Positions 63,643 through 64,000 of a stretch of DNA of 64,000 nt are shown here, one piece after another. The position numbers and the translations under genes were made by a program. This DNA is from Phytophthora sp. 'mugwort' (taxonomy: Eukaryota; Oomycota; Peronosporomycetes; Peronosporales; Peronosporaceae): NCBI GenBank assembly GCA_033558025.1, contig JAUCEF010000006.1, positions 992,001 to 1,056,000 on the forward strand, written 5' to 3'. Each line of letters starts with the position of its first letter. Positions within the stretch are counted from its first letter, which is position 1. The notes under the pieces were generated by a model that was given only the letters and a program-made list of their open reading frames with translations, was not told the DNA's origin and did not search any database.

Positions 63643-64000
63643 TTACAAAATATGTGGAAATATGGCGAAATGCTTATCGTACCTGAAATCTATTGCTTGG
63701 CAAGCTGGATCGTGGCACTTTTGATACAATACTCGTTGATTAATATCCACGATAAACATGATGTTGTTGCTCTTGTGTGGTCGACCAATATTCGCACACC
63801 AACGATTGTGTGCCATGTGATAGATGATCATCCAAGGATGAGGTTGCGAAGTTGTGTTAATATCCTCAAATTGCTGTCTGGAAGATTCTTGCTTAGGTAG
63901 GACAGCTAACGGGGCCGAATTGGTCGTCATTAGCATTTGAATTGCACGAATTTCGCCTTGGACACCACCCGTAGTCGCTTGGGAGCGAATGAAAGCATCC
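63643..64000 (-). CDS. PRIMPOL: PrimPol (primase-polymerase), C-terminal part, gene continues beyond the window
   Basis: Minus strand, 118 codons from the window edge to the stop at 63643-63645, open at the 5' side. It carries the archaeo-eukaryotic PrimPol zinc-finger region: NRWCANIGRPHKSNNIMFIV followed by DINQRVLYQKCHDPACQAID. The Cys-x6-His and later Cys-x4-Cys spacing matches the UL52-type zinc motif of eukaryotic PrimPol, which regulates primase activity and processivity. The catalytic DxE core would lie upstream, outside the window. PrimPol reprimes DNA synthesis past lesions in nucleus and mitochondria. The gene converges on the permease gene with 122 bp between stop codons. Confidence 0.75.
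   Translation of the reverse strand, partial: DAFIRSQATTGGVQGEIRAIQMLMTTNSAPLAVLPKQESSRQQFEDINTTSQPHPWMIIYHMAHNRWCANIGRPHKSNNIMFIVDINQRVLYQKCHDPACQAIDFRYDKHFAIFPHIL

Noticed and set aside
1..64000. CRISPR arrays, bacterial operons, rRNA genes
   Set aside because: No regularly spaced repeats, no rRNA-like sequence, and the genes carry spliceosomal introns.

Overview
The window looks like nuclear DNA of an oomycete, most probably Phytophthora or a close relative. The evidence is short GT-AG introns (about 70-85 bp) in otherwise compact genes, families typical of oomycetes (Mannosyl_trans3-type glycosyltransferases, a large Cys-rich secreted protein, MYND proteins, a prokaryote-like pentameric ligand-gated channel), and a dense load of decayed transposons including DIRS-like, Ty3/Gypsy, LINE, MULE, hAT, pogo-like, Tc1/mariner-like and PIF/Harbinger-like elements. 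There are no bacterial operons, CRISPR arrays or rRNA genes.

Layout. 0-7 kb: three plausible host genes on the + strand (ligand-gated ion channel homologue, secreted protein, C2-DysF protein). 7.5-36 kb: a transposon graveyard, in order: a pogo-like element with introns, a hAT element with an intron, a Tc1-like element with an intron, a LINE fragment, a DIRS-like tyrosine-recombinase retrotransposon, a Harbinger fragment, a second pogo-like copy, a MULE, LINE pieces around an internally deleted hAT, and two oppositely oriented Gypsy halves whose broken ends meet at the same point of pol, followed by a Harbinger fragment. 37-45 kb: a host-gene island on the - strand with a deleted mannosyltransferase pseudogene, two tandem MYND genes, an apparently intact mannosyltransferase and a four-exon mTERF gene. 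45.4-56.8 kb: a second transposon block with a pogo-like element that keeps perfect 23-bp terminal inverted repeats and TA duplications, a long LINE (ORF1, endonuclease, RT, RNase H) carrying an inverted-repeat-bounded insertion, and a mariner-like element. 57-64 kb: a gene-dense stretch with a broken mannosyltransferase paralogue fused to a duplicated piece of the neighbouring SANT gene, the SANT gene itself, a TatD nuclease, a small type I membrane protein, an amino-acid permease and the C-terminal end of a PrimPol gene.

How the genes relate. The host genes do not form one pathway. Three copies of the Golgi mannosyltransferase family (one apparently intact, two broken in different ways) and two MYND copies show local duplication and decay. 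The right-hand cluster has two head-to-head pairs (SANT/TatD and membrane protein/permease), each sharing about 170 bp of upstream DNA, and two tail-to-tail pairs. Exon boundaries given here were read by eye from splice sites and frame continuity; transposon family names rest on recognised protein motifs, not on searches.
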